From positions 1-64,000 of the forward strand of contig JAAFJE010000011.1 in assembly GCA_013298025.1 (NCBI GenBank): DNA of 64,000 nt, read 5' to 3'. Under the pieces are notes generated by a model. It saw only the letters and a program-made list of their open reading frames with translations. It did no database searches and was not told the origin of the DNA. The position numbers and the translations under genes are program-made. Shown piece by piece: positions 36,401 through 43,599 of this stretch. Positions within the stretch are counted from its first letter, which is position 1. Each line of letters opens with the position of its first letter. Origin of the DNA: Cytophagales bacterium. Its GTDB lineage: Bacteria; Bacteroidota; Bacteroidia; Cytophagales; Spirosomataceae.

Positions 36401-38164
36401 AAGGGCGATTCGACCAATTTATTTTTACCTTATACCGCTTACAAAACCTCTATCAATATAGCCGAATGGGACATGAACAAAAAGACCATTTCGATGCGGG
36501 GCGATGTGCAAAACTCGGTATTTACTTCGGTCGAGCCTTCGCAAAATGGTTTGTATTTCAACGCCAGTGATGCCGTTTATAACATGGAACAACAATCGCT
36601 TTTTGTCAATGGTGTGCCACATATTTTTTCAGCAGATGCCAAAATATTCCCCGATAGAGGGCAAGTGACCATCAAGCGTGATGCCGAAATGCTACCTTTG
36701 GTACAAGCCAAATTGATAGTCGATACGCTTACGGGCTATCATAAAATGATTGATGGCACGATTAAAATTACGAGTAAAAACAAATTTGAAGGCGATGCTA
36801 CTTACCAATTTGTCAATATCAACCGAGATACCATCAATATTAAAATGGGTAATTTTGAGTTGAAAGAGGTGGCTTCAGAAGATAGACGCAACAAAAAAGC
36901 CAAAAGCTTTATTACAACAGCAAGAGCAACAGTTATTGAAAAAGACAAGTTTCATATTTCGCCCAAAGTATTGTACAAAGGTGATATTGTGATGATTGCC
37001 AACGAACCAAGTCTAAAAATGGAAGGTTGGGTCAAACCCGAAACGCCCAACCGCAAAGACGTAATAAGCTGGATTCCATACCGTGGTAAAAGTACCGACG
37101 ATGCTCAAATTGACGTTTCGCCTACGCTCAAAGACGACCTCAACACGACTTTGGTGGCAGGCTTGCATCATAAAACAGCAGCAGCGGGCATTTACACGAC
37201 TTTCTTTACCAATAAACAAGACACCAAAGACGAAGATATATTTTTGGCAAAAGGACCATTCAGAGATGTGCCTAACTCAAAACGCTTTGAAATCGGGTTA
37301 TCAGAAACCGAAAAGTCGTATGAAGCCACACGCTATACGTATGACGATGCTAATAAAACGGTTACGCTCGAAGGTGGATTTAATTTGTTTCAGCCCAACA
37401 ATTATATCCAAACCACGGGTTTTGCCGAAATTCGCCTTGATAGCAATAGCTACAAATTCGACCAAATGTTTGTGGTCAATTTCCCTGTGCCAAGCGATGT
37501 GCTAAAAATTATGGCTGATAAAATTATCAAGCAAAACGTAGAACGTACCGACCTCGAAAGTGCCGACGACCCCGACGAAAAAGAACGTTTGCTCTCGAAA
37601 ATTGCCAATGTAATAGGTGGCAAAACCGTGGCTTCGCAAGAACGAAAATTGAAAAACGAACACGTGGCACTGCACACACTTTCGTCGAAACTCAACACCA
37701 CTTTTGTGCTATCAAAGGTTAATTTGAGGTATTCAGAAGCCAATTCGGCATTTTATTCGGTAGGTACATTGGGTGTGTCGAGTGTTGGAGCAGCCGACAT
37801 CAATGCCCAAATGAAGGGCTATTTGGAGGTGAGAAAAGCCAACGAAGGCGACGAGTTTTACCTATACCTAGAGCCAAGCGATGATTTATGGTTTTATGTA
37901 GGATTCGCTAAAAACGAACTAGGCATTGTATCGTCCGATGCCGATTTCAACGCTGTAGTAACATCTAAAACCAAATCCAATAAAAAAGGCAACGGCAAAA
38001 ATGCCTACACCTTCTTGCCCATAGAAGCCGAAGAGAAAATCTCTTTCATCGAGCGTTTTACCGATAATTATCGCAATAGAGCCGAACGTAAAAAACGTGT
38101 AAGTATCGAAGAAAAACCGCAAGAAAAAAAGAAAGAGGTGGAAAAAGAAAAAGATGGTTTTTAA
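33404..38164 (+). CDS. Giant exported beta-rich protein of unknown function
   Basis: A 1586-residue protein. Residues 1-22 form a signal peptide (MKLKQTVWVILVVLLRMSAYGQ). Residues about 25-170 are helical; 170-230 are a Pro/Thr/Ala-rich linker with DGWDDAP and NDPWDDTP repeats; the remaining 1350 residues are a long run of short beta strands (for example TLVFTGANLTIATSSDSVTM) suggesting a beta-helix or elongated barrel like LptD/OstA-type or AsmA-like proteins. The end is highly charged (KKKEVEKEKDGF). It probably spans or lines the periplasm or outer membrane. No named family is recognised. A TACCTTTG -7 box lies at 33323-33330. It is unusually long for an unlinked single gene. Confidence 0.8.
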   Translation: MKLKQTVWVILVVLLRMSAYGQGLKLSDNPDTFLTEFGAVLTASANPQAAVLQQNFEKNWNTLSRTQQSGLAAAASLMLKKGYKSPQFVPLAETFNQAVGAGLNGSTLDGFIETFKKTVELTDMKTTMSLLAITKSFYTNKSIYASNYNRLYVLAGSLSFQYNEQKIDLNADAPPKPTATPTPAATQPATQTNSDGWDDAPAKAASPRNDPWDDTPLPTPQNGAAAPVADLPPPMFINAGPTLVFTGANLTIATSSDSVTMLGTNATLGVKEGVLVGKGGQFTWENVGHPEIFVKLDSYSMEIKNARVRSESATLTYSDKLQQPVKGIFEFQSKKRAANIPASYPRFMSYKNDVVLKGIGDFEYKGGISLMGNKLSSMSLREKYSSITISQAGKPLFRFNARQFEINDSLIVSPSATFTGYFADNDSLYHPLVKVTYHRLKQALRLSKVEAGGFRESNYLDSYHKLEIFADAVNWQVKEQKIDFSILVAKNIIPALFESYDYYNPQRFNSIAEAYNFNPLIVVSNYAKKNNLSEVRLSEMAKAYQKDLNSIKPIFLSMMQKGYFEYDPEVERIKLSRKGSHYLAVLNNKKDYDNFLIPSYYASNTKDSSANASLRLIDNILLIRGVKQFYLSDSLNVYMAPYDNLIKVNKDRNFGISGELKTGNFRFRGKDLSFNYADFSVKINKIDSITFIPQKELAKKGRTEIGGDLKYESGTLYINMPENKSGRQRRPEFPRLVIPTGVTAYFDQPYRKERVYDRKVYFKVPSIDFDSLNVKDIDFVGMFHSDGIFPSFKETLVSMPDNSLGFVHKAPEGKYALYNSRSFMKFNSPIVMDKKGLHSDGELNHLTAQIQAKEMYFAQDSARAYGSTGLVNEGTIGQAFFTKVAINNYSLLWKPKVDSMMVESKGGQFDLYSGSTRLEGKLLVRQSGLFGLGKVLRNDSQTQSDFFKFGKELFTAEMAKLMVGDNLRSAKPALYGKYLQVKFNLAQGKVTIETAQYLAKGDSTNLFLPYTAYKTSINIAEWDMNKKTISMRGDVQNSVFTSVEPSQNGLYFNASDAVYNMEQQSLFVNGVPHIFSADAKIFPDRGQVTIKRDAEMLPLVQAKLIVDTLTGYHKMIDGTIKITSKNKFEGDATYQFVNINRDTINIKMGNFELKEVASEDRRNKKAKSFITTARATVIEKDKFHISPKVLYKGDIVMIANEPSLKMEGWVKPETPNRKDVISWIPYRGKSTDDAQIDVSPTLKDDLNTTLVAGLHHKTAAAGIYTTFFTNKQDTKDEDIFLAKGPFRDVPNSKRFEIGLSETEKSYEATRYTYDDANKTVTLEGGFNLFQPNNYIQTTGFAEIRLDSNSYKFDQMFVVNFPVPSDVLKIMADKIIKQNVERTDLESADDPDEKERLLSKIANVIGGKTVASQERKLKNEHVALHTLSSKLNTTFVLSKVNLRYSEANSAFYSVGTLGVSSVGAADINAQMKGYLEVRKANEGDEFYLYLEPSDDLWFYVGFAKNELGIVSSDADFNAVVTSKTKSNKKGNGKNAYTFLPIEAEEKISFIERFTDNYRNRAERKKRVSIEEKPQEKKKEVEKEKDGF

Positions 38165-38228
38165 GTTTTACAAAAAGTTTTTCTTTGTTTTGTTTATAAA
38201 AATCAAAAAATAATATAATTTTAGGGCT

Positions 38229-38786
38229 ATGAAGTTTTTTACTTACATAGCCCTTTTTTTATGCGTCGTCTTGGCTTCGGGATGCGAGATAAACGACTAT
38301 GTAGAACCCAAAGAATTACCCGATTTTACGCATGAGGGTCGCCAGACGTTCGGTGTAAAAATTAATAATACGCTCTGGACTCCTTTCCAAAAATATAAAA
38401 CCAATCCCAATTTCAAACCGGCACCAGTGGTGTGGGGTCGCTTGCAGCAACAAACGTTGAGAATCGCCGTTACCAACCAAGAAACCCTAGAGTCGATTAG
38501 CTTGATGGTCAATGGGGTAAAAGGTGTAGGACAATATAAATTCATGATGTATTTTCCTAAAAATGCGGTAGAATTTTCGCCGTATGCCAGCTTGTTTCAA
38601 CGCTGTAAAGAAGGCAACTGCCAGCAATATGTGATTTGCCAAAACTGTGATAACCAAGTGAGTATTACCCATATAGATACTACTCAGCACGTTGTTTCAG
38701 GCACATTTCGGGTGTCTTTCCAACGCAAAGACAATCCTACCGACATACTCACTTTGTCTGACGGTCGCTTCGATATTAAACACTAA
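38229..38786 (+). CDS. Lipoprotein, DUF6252-like
   Basis: A 185-residue lipoprotein; the signal is MKFFTYIALFLCVVLASGC with Cys19 lipidated. The mature part reads FGVKINNTLWTPFQKYKTN, then strands ending in FRVSFQRKD and LSDGRFDIKH, as in Bacteroidota DUF6252-type proteins that resemble lipocalin-like sandwiches. A CxxxxCxxC cluster (QRCKEGNCQQYVICQNCDNQ) could form disulfides or bind metal. It lies 65 bp after the giant exported protein on the same strand, possibly co-transcribed, and overlaps the convergent DUF4349 gene by 11 bp. Confidence 0.75.
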   Translation: MKFFTYIALFLCVVLASGCEINDYVEPKELPDFTHEGRQTFGVKINNTLWTPFQKYKTNPNFKPAPVVWGRLQQQTLRIAVTNQETLESISLMVNGVKGVGQYKFMMYFPKNAVEFSPYASLFQRCKEGNCQQYVICQNCDNQVSITHIDTTQHVVSGTFRVSFQRKDNPTDILTLSDGRFDIKH

Positions 38787-39678
38787 TTTTCTTCTTTTTG
38801 TATAGCCAAAAAGCAATGCCTCCTAGCACAAACAATACCCATAGTTGTAACAAACCCAGCAATACATCAATAAAAACATACCAGCCTGTTTGAAGACTCA
38901 AGGTTAATTTTATCCAAAAACTTGGTCGAAAGGCAAAGTTATTTTTGGTATCGGGGATATTGGTACGTGCCAACAGTGGATGTTGGTACAAATGCACACG
39001 CACCGTGCTAAACGCTACTTGTTCTTTGAGTTGCCATGTAGCAATGGCATTGGCATCGGCTTGGTTTTGCATTTCGTATAAATTTTCTTCTCCCGAAAGC
39101 TTTTCTTTGATTTTCGACGGCGTTTGATTGAGGTTCTTTTGATAACGATGCTCGAAACGACTAAATCGGGCTTTTTTGAGTTGGCTCGACAACAAGGCCA
39201 AACTTACATCCGAAGCCTCTGTACTTTGCTCGTCGATATACATCATTTGTTCTTGTACCAATTGCAACAACGAGTCGAGGTAGAGCGTTGGCACGTGCAG
39301 TTCTAAATCGTTGGTGACTACGTAAATCTTGTTTTGCTCAAGCGAATCGTTGCTGATAGGCGTTTCTTCCATGCGGATAACCTCCGACCGCAGTTCGTTT
39401 TGTGCCACAAAGCCCGACATCCGTTTTACCCAAGTAGTCAGTTGGTTGCTCACGAGCTTTACATCTTTGACTTGTCCGCTAAACGATGCCGTTTTGACAA
39501 AAGCCCGCTTGCTAGTGTCGGTGATGTAGGTGCTGTCGGTAGCAACGTCTGGGATAGAGGCAACCGTATCGGCTGCGGCACTTTCAATAGAAACATTTTC
39601 TCCACCTGTTTTAGAACAGTTGCTTAACAAACTTATGCAGAGCATGGCTGCAAGCGGTAGTAGGTTGGTAGCTTTCAT
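38776..39678 (-). CDS. DUF4349 domain lipoprotein with C-terminal membrane helix
   Basis: A 300-residue protein. A lipoprotein signal (LLPLAAMLCISLLSNC) gives lipidated Cys near residue 21. The central part (70-240) matches DUF4349: strands RAFVKTASFSGQVKDV and VVTNDLELHVPTLYLDSLL flanking a helical coiled coil (LLSSQLKKARFSRFEHRYQK). A membrane span is near the end (IDVLLGLLQLWVLFVLGGIAFWLY). Family members are envelope proteins often linked to ECF sigma signalling; a sigma gene lies 360 bp away in divergent orientation. The role is otherwise unknown. Confidence 0.85.
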   Translation of the reverse strand: MKATNLLPLAAMLCISLLSNCSKTGGENVSIESAAADTVASIPDVATDSTYITDTSKRAFVKTASFSGQVKDVKLVSNQLTTWVKRMSGFVAQNELRSEVIRMEETPISNDSLEQNKIYVVTNDLELHVPTLYLDSLLQLVQEQMMYIDEQSTEASDVSLALLSSQLKKARFSRFEHRYQKNLNQTPSKIKEKLSGEENLYEMQNQADANAIATWQLKEQVAFSTVRVHLYQHPLLARTNIPDTKNNFAFRPSFWIKLTLSLQTGWYVFIDVLLGLLQLWVLFVLGGIAFWLYKKKKISV

Positions 39679-39699
39679 GAGCGTACAAGGTTTTATCAG

Positions 39700-39975
39700 T
39701 TTGATAGGATAACGGCAATTGTTAAAACTTTAGTATTAATAATTAAAAAATAATTAAAAATAAATAAATTTTAAATTTATAATTATCCCTAAAACATCAA
39801 GCTAATAATCCTTTTCATAGCTTTATTTGTTTTTATTTTTAGTGTAAAATTATTTTTAATTATCTTATAATCAGAATTTTGAAATAAATTTTGTTTTTGA
39901 TAAAATAAAAAATTATTTTCATAAACATAAGCTAAAAGCATCCATAGAAAAATTAAATAGCTTATTCATTTTTTT
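39700..39975. other. extremely AT-rich divergent gap
   Basis: Most of the 359 bp between the DUF4349 gene and the sigma gene is runs of A and T (for example AAAAATAATTAAAAATAAA), far richer than the window average. It may bend DNA, bind a nucleoid protein, or hold divergent promoters. No open frame or RNA gene is seen. Confidence 0.6.
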
Positions 39976-40037
39976 AATTTTTCCATAAAAAAATCAAAAC
40001 CTGTAACCTCATCGCTCATTTGTACATCTAAGTCATT

Positions 40038-40610
40038 GTGAAAAATCTTGAAACAGACATAGCGATTATCGAGCGTATTTTGGCTGGCGATAAGTCGGGG
40101 TATAAAGCCTTGGCGGAGCGTCATAAGTCTTATGCACTTACCATTGCCTATAAAATTGTGGGCAATCGGGAAGATGCCGAAGAAATTGCCCAAGATGCCT
40201 TTATTCAGGCATTTCAAGCCTTGTCTAATTTTAATAAAGAAGCTAAATTCACGACTTGGTTTTATCGTATTGTGTTCAATGCAGCGTTGATGTTTAAACG
40301 CAAGCACCAACTATTGACCGACGACATCAGCGTTTCGCCCGTAGCACAGGCGATTCCTGCCGACACCGAAAACAGCCTGAAAAGAGCCGAACAGCAAAAA
40401 TATATCCAACAGGCTCTTGGCAGGCTTTCGCCCGACGATGTAACCATGATTACGCTGTTTTATCTCAAAGAGCAAAGCCTCGAAGAAATCGGACAAGTGG
40501 TGGGCATCAGTGCCGAAACTGCCAAAGTAAAACTATGCCGTGCACGTAAACGCCTTGCCGAAGAAATGAAAACAATGCTAGGAAAAGAGCTACACACTTT
40601 GTTGAACTAA
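40038..40610 (+). CDS. ECF sigma-70 factor
   Basis: A 190-residue sigma factor beginning at GTG 40038. Region 2 has LAERHKSYALTIAYKIVGNR, EDAEEIAQDAFIQAFQALSN and FTTWFYRIVFNAALMFKRK; region 4 has LSPDDVTMITLFYLKEQSL and the helix-turn-helix EEIGQVVGISAETAKVKLCR. All core residues look intact, in contrast to the sigma-like gene at 28013. It forms an operon with two following genes (gap 23 bp, then an overlap), the first of which looks like its anti-sigma factor. Confidence 0.92.
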   Translation: MKNLETDIAIIERILAGDKSGYKALAERHKSYALTIAYKIVGNREDAEEIAQDAFIQAFQALSNFNKEAKFTTWFYRIVFNAALMFKRKHQLLTDDISVSPVAQAIPADTENSLKRAEQQKYIQQALGRLSPDDVTMITLFYLKEQSLEEIGQVVGISAETAKVKLCRARKRLAEEMKTMLGKELHTLLN

Positions 40611-40633
40611 AACCTTGTAGGCAAAACAAAACC

Positions 40634-41143
40634 ATGAAAGAAGAACTAATTTTCGACATACTAGACGGCATAGCATCGGAGGAGGCTATCCGATTGCACG
40701 AGCAATACCTCGCAAACGACGAAGCGTATCGTTTGCTTTTTCAAGAATTGTCGTTTACCCACGATTTGCTTGAAGAAAGCACGATACTGGAAAAAACGGC
40801 GGTCAATTTTACCGACAAACTACTCGATAAATGGGAATTGGCACAACAGCCAGCTACCCAGCTCAAGCCCACGTTGTCGCAACGTTTGCATATCTACTTT
40901 TTGTGGAGTATGTTGGTGTTATTGGTGCTTTGTCTGGCTTGTATGGGCATTACGTCCAGCAGCGGCACGGCTGTCATCAAAGTAAATATGCCTGCACTTA
41001 ATACCGATATTTTCCAGAACAAAACTGTTGCCGATAGCTTATTGTTGCTGAATACTTTATTAGTTTTGTTTTTTATCGATAAAAAATGGCTTCGACCCTA
41101 CTTTGGACAAAAGCTCAGTACGCATGAAAGAACAACTCATTGA
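40634..41143 (+). CDS. Putative anti-sigma factor, membrane
   Basis: A 169-residue protein. The N-terminus EELIFDILDGIASEEAIRLH resembles zinc-less anti-sigma domains, with a helical segment to residue 75. Two membrane helices follow: LWSMLVLLVLCLACMGI (about 95-112) and SLLLLNTLLVLFFIDKKW (about 135-152). It sits 23 bp after the sigma gene and would anchor that factor at the membrane. Its end overlaps the GreA-like gene by 20 bp. Confidence 0.7.
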   Translation: MKEELIFDILDGIASEEAIRLHEQYLANDEAYRLLFQELSFTHDLLEESTILEKTAVNFTDKLLDKWELAQQPATQLKPTLSQRLHIYFLWSMLVLLVLCLACMGITSSSGTAVIKVNMPALNTDIFQNKTVADSLLLLNTLLVLFFIDKKWLRPYFGQKLSTHERTTH

Positions 41144-41567
41144 AGTAATAAAAAACCAGTTAAATGAACGCATGGAAACCGCTTGGAACGCCATGCAAGC
41201 CGCACAAGCCTCTGCCAATGAAGAAAGCAAAAGCTCGGCAGGTGACAAATACGAAACCGCCAGAGCTATGGGGCAACTCGACAGAGATATGTTTGCACGC
41301 CAGTTTGAACAAGCCCGCCATGAAATGTTGAGCCTTCAACGCATTCAAATGGGCGTTGAAGCCACGGTGGTGATTGTAGGAAGTGTGGTTGATACCACAA
41401 TGGGCCTATTTTTTATAGCCGTAAGCCTTGGTTCGCTGACCATTGAAGGGAAAAAAATCATGGTTGTGTCGCCTCAGTCGCCTATTGGACAATTGTTGAT
41501 GGGCAAAAAAGTAGGAGAAAGTTTTAATTTTCGTGGACAAGTCTGTAGTATCAAAAGCTTGGGTTAA
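41124..41567 (+). CDS. GreA/GreB-like C-terminal domain protein
   Basis: A 147-residue protein, start taken at the ATG at 41124 (MKEQLIEVIKNQLNER). The N-terminal half is a helical hairpin with KSSAGDKYETARAMGQLD. The C-terminal half ends in VVSPQSPIGQLLMGKKVGES, which is the FKBP-like fold signature of GreA/GreB factors (SP.. PIGxALLGKxxGD). It is often mislabelled in Bacteroidota as a 3-oxoacyl-ACP synthase. It probably binds the RNA polymerase secondary channel and may modulate elongation. It overlaps the anti-sigma gene by 20 bp, so it is part of that operon. Confidence 0.8.
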   Translation: MKEQLIEVIKNQLNERMETAWNAMQAAQASANEESKSSAGDKYETARAMGQLDRDMFARQFEQARHEMLSLQRIQMGVEATVVIVGSVVDTTMGLFFIAVSLGSLTIEGKKIMVVSPQSPIGQLLMGKKVGESFNFRGQVCSIKSLG

Positions 41568-41582
41568 GTAAGTTAATAAATT

Positions 41583-41640
41583 GTGAATGAGCGAGTTACT
41601 GAGAAATAATTCACTAACTCGCTAACTCACAATTTCACAT
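41583..41640. terminator. inverted repeat between convergent genes
   Basis: GTGAATGAGCGAGTTA pairs imperfectly with TAACTCGCTAACTCAC, between the GreA-like gene and the DciA-like gene. It likely acts as a shared terminator. Confidence 0.55.
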
Positions 41641-41650
41641 TGCTGCAATC

Positions 41651-41977
41651 TTATAAAAACACAACTTCGTTTAATAAGTCACTTCCTATTGCTTTGTTAA
41701 TCATCGTCAGAATTTTATTTTTAGCAATCAGCAATTCGCTTCGCAAAGGAGCGGAGTCGAGTTGAATGAATAATTTTCCTTCTTTCACATAAATTTGCGT
41801 AGTACGACTGGCAATAGGTGCTCCCATGATACGCTCCCAATGGGCTGCAATATACGATTCGTCAAACTTTACACGCAATTTATAGTAATCAAGCATTTCA
41901 TCTATTACCTCCTTTAAAGGTGCAGTCGTGGTTTTACGACGTGCATTTTCTTTGTTATATTTATAGACTTGGGCCAT
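41651..41977 (-). CDS. DUF721 / DciA-like protein
   Basis: A 108-residue protein, start taken at the ATG at 41975-41977 (MAQVYKYNKENARRK), which fits the family better than the longer frame. It matches DUF721: PLKEVIDEMLDYYKLRVKFD, then VHWERIMGAPIAxxT and the beta-rich end LFIQLDSAPLRSELLIAKNK. DciA proteins load the replicative helicase DnaB in most bacteria; the KH-like region here would bind DNA. The helicase-loading role is inferred from the family. It is a single gene with a convergent neighbour on one side and a divergent peptidase gene on the other. Confidence 0.8.
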   Translation of the reverse strand: MAQVYKYNKENARRKTTTAPLKEVIDEMLDYYKLRVKFDESYIAAHWERIMGAPIASRTTQIYVKEGKLFIQLDSAPLRSELLIAKNKILTMINKAIGSDLLNEVVFL

Positions 41978-42168
41978 GAGTGGAAGGATTAAATTTTGAC
42001 TCAAAGGTAACAAGATAATTCATTACTTGTTAGCACTTACGAAAGATTCAGTTGTTATATCGGATTTCAGGTATTAGATTTCGGATTTACGAAATGTTTT
42101 TTTAATTTCCGAAATCAGCACAATTCTTCGTATTACAAGTTCAAGATTTATAATTCATCAAACAAACC

Positions 42169-43497
42169 ATGAAAAAAATCCTTTTTTGTTGCCTTTTGGG
42201 CATGATTGCATTGGGGAGTAAAGCCCAAGAAATGCCACGTATCCTTTCGCTCAAAGAGCGAGCTAGTTGGCAAGACATGATTTTGGAAGAAAGATTTAAC
42301 AGTCTTTTACCCAATATGATGCGTAAAAATGGCATAGATATGTGGGTCATTATCGGCAGAGAATACAACGAAGACCCTGTGTTAAAGACCTTTTTGCCTT
42401 CTACTTGGCTGAGTGCCAGACGGCGAACCATTTTAGTGATTTATGACAAAGGCGAAAAACAAGGCTTAGAAGCCTTGGCGATTGCTCGGTACAATGTAGG
42501 CAATTTGTTTCAATCGGCTTGGAAACCCGAAGAAGAACCCAACCAATGGAAACGCCTGATGCAAGTAATTACCGAAAGAAATCCGAAAAAAATAGGCATC
42601 AATCTTTCTCCCCAATATGCCCACGCCGATGGACTAACGCATACCGAGTACGAACAATTTATGAGCTATTTGCCTGTTGCTTTCAAAGATAAAGTAACAG
42701 AAGCCGAAAAGCTGTGCGTAGCTTGGCTCGAAACACGCACGCCACAAGAAATGGCCGTTTATGAAACCCTCGATAGAATTACACACGAAATTATTACAGA
42801 AGCTTTTTCTGAAAAAGTAATTATACCCGGCGTAACCACCACCGACGACGTAGTATGGTTTATGAGAGAAAAAGTAGCGTCTTTGCACCTCGACACGTGG
42901 TTTCAGCCCACAGTAGATATTCAACGACCAGCCAACGCCCCTAAAAGCTCGGTCATCATGACTGGCGACCTCCTGCATTGCGATTTTGGCATTACCTATC
43001 TGCGACTCAACACCGACGTACAAGAAATGGCATACGTTTTACAACCCGAAGAAACGCAAGTGCCAGCCTATTTGCAAAAGGCATTTCAGGCAGGAAATCA
43101 TCTACAAGACATTCTGACGGGCTTTTTCAAAGTGGGCATGACGGGCAATCAGATTTTGGCTTTGTCGCTACGTAAAGCCGAGCAAGATGGCGTAACCGCA
43201 CAAATATATTCGCATCCAGTGGGCAATCATGGCCATGCCGCAGGGCCGGCTATCGGAATGTGGGACATGCAAGGAGGCGTAGCTGGCACAGGCGACTACC
43301 AACTCAATGAAAACACAGCGTATGCCATAGAACTCAACGCCAAAGTGAAGTTGCCCGAATGGCAAAACCAAGAAGTAAGGATTATGCTCGAAGAACAAGG
43401 CTTATTTACCAAAGGAAAAGTGCATTATATTGATGGCCGTCAAAAACAGCTTCTTAGTATTCCAAGAAGAGAAAGCATAAAGCACTTGGGGCAGTAA
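42169..43497 (+). CDS. Exported M24 family metallopeptidase (Xaa-Pro aminopeptidase-like)
   Basis: A 442-residue protein. Residues 1-19 are a signal peptide (MKKILFCCLLGMIALGSKA). The C-terminal pita-bread domain shows metal ligands: LHCDFGITYLRLNTDVQE (two Asp), SHPVGNHGHAAGP (His), TAYAIELNAKV (Glu) and QEVRIMLEEQG (Glu). The N-terminal domain resembles prolidase/creatinase regions. It removes N-terminal residues, typically before Pro, in the periplasm; the exact specificity is not clear. It is monocistronic, ended by the terminator at 43531-43572. Confidence 0.9.
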   Translation: MKKILFCCLLGMIALGSKAQEMPRILSLKERASWQDMILEERFNSLLPNMMRKNGIDMWVIIGREYNEDPVLKTFLPSTWLSARRRTILVIYDKGEKQGLEALAIARYNVGNLFQSAWKPEEEPNQWKRLMQVITERNPKKIGINLSPQYAHADGLTHTEYEQFMSYLPVAFKDKVTEAEKLCVAWLETRTPQEMAVYETLDRITHEIITEAFSEKVIIPGVTTTDDVVWFMREKVASLHLDTWFQPTVDIQRPANAPKSSVIMTGDLLHCDFGITYLRLNTDVQEMAYVLQPEETQVPAYLQKAFQAGNHLQDILTGFFKVGMTGNQILALSLRKAEQDGVTAQIYSHPVGNHGHAAGPAIGMWDMQGGVAGTGDYQLNENTAYAIELNAKVKLPEWQNQEVRIMLEEQGLFTKGKVHYIDGRQKQLLSIPRRESIKHLGQ

Positions 43498-43530
43498 AAC
43501 CTTGGCATCATGCTATGGAAAAACAGGACT

Positions 43531-43572
43531 CAATAAAAAATCCACCTCTATCTTGGGTGGATTTTTTTATTG
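43531..43572. terminator. terminator between M24 peptidase and SNF2 helicase genes
   Basis: CAATAAAAAATCCACC pairs with GGTGGATTTTTTTATTG around a short loop, between convergent genes, with T-runs on both strands. Confidence 0.85.
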
Positions 43573-43599
43573 AGTAGTTGATTGAAAAGAACAACCAGC

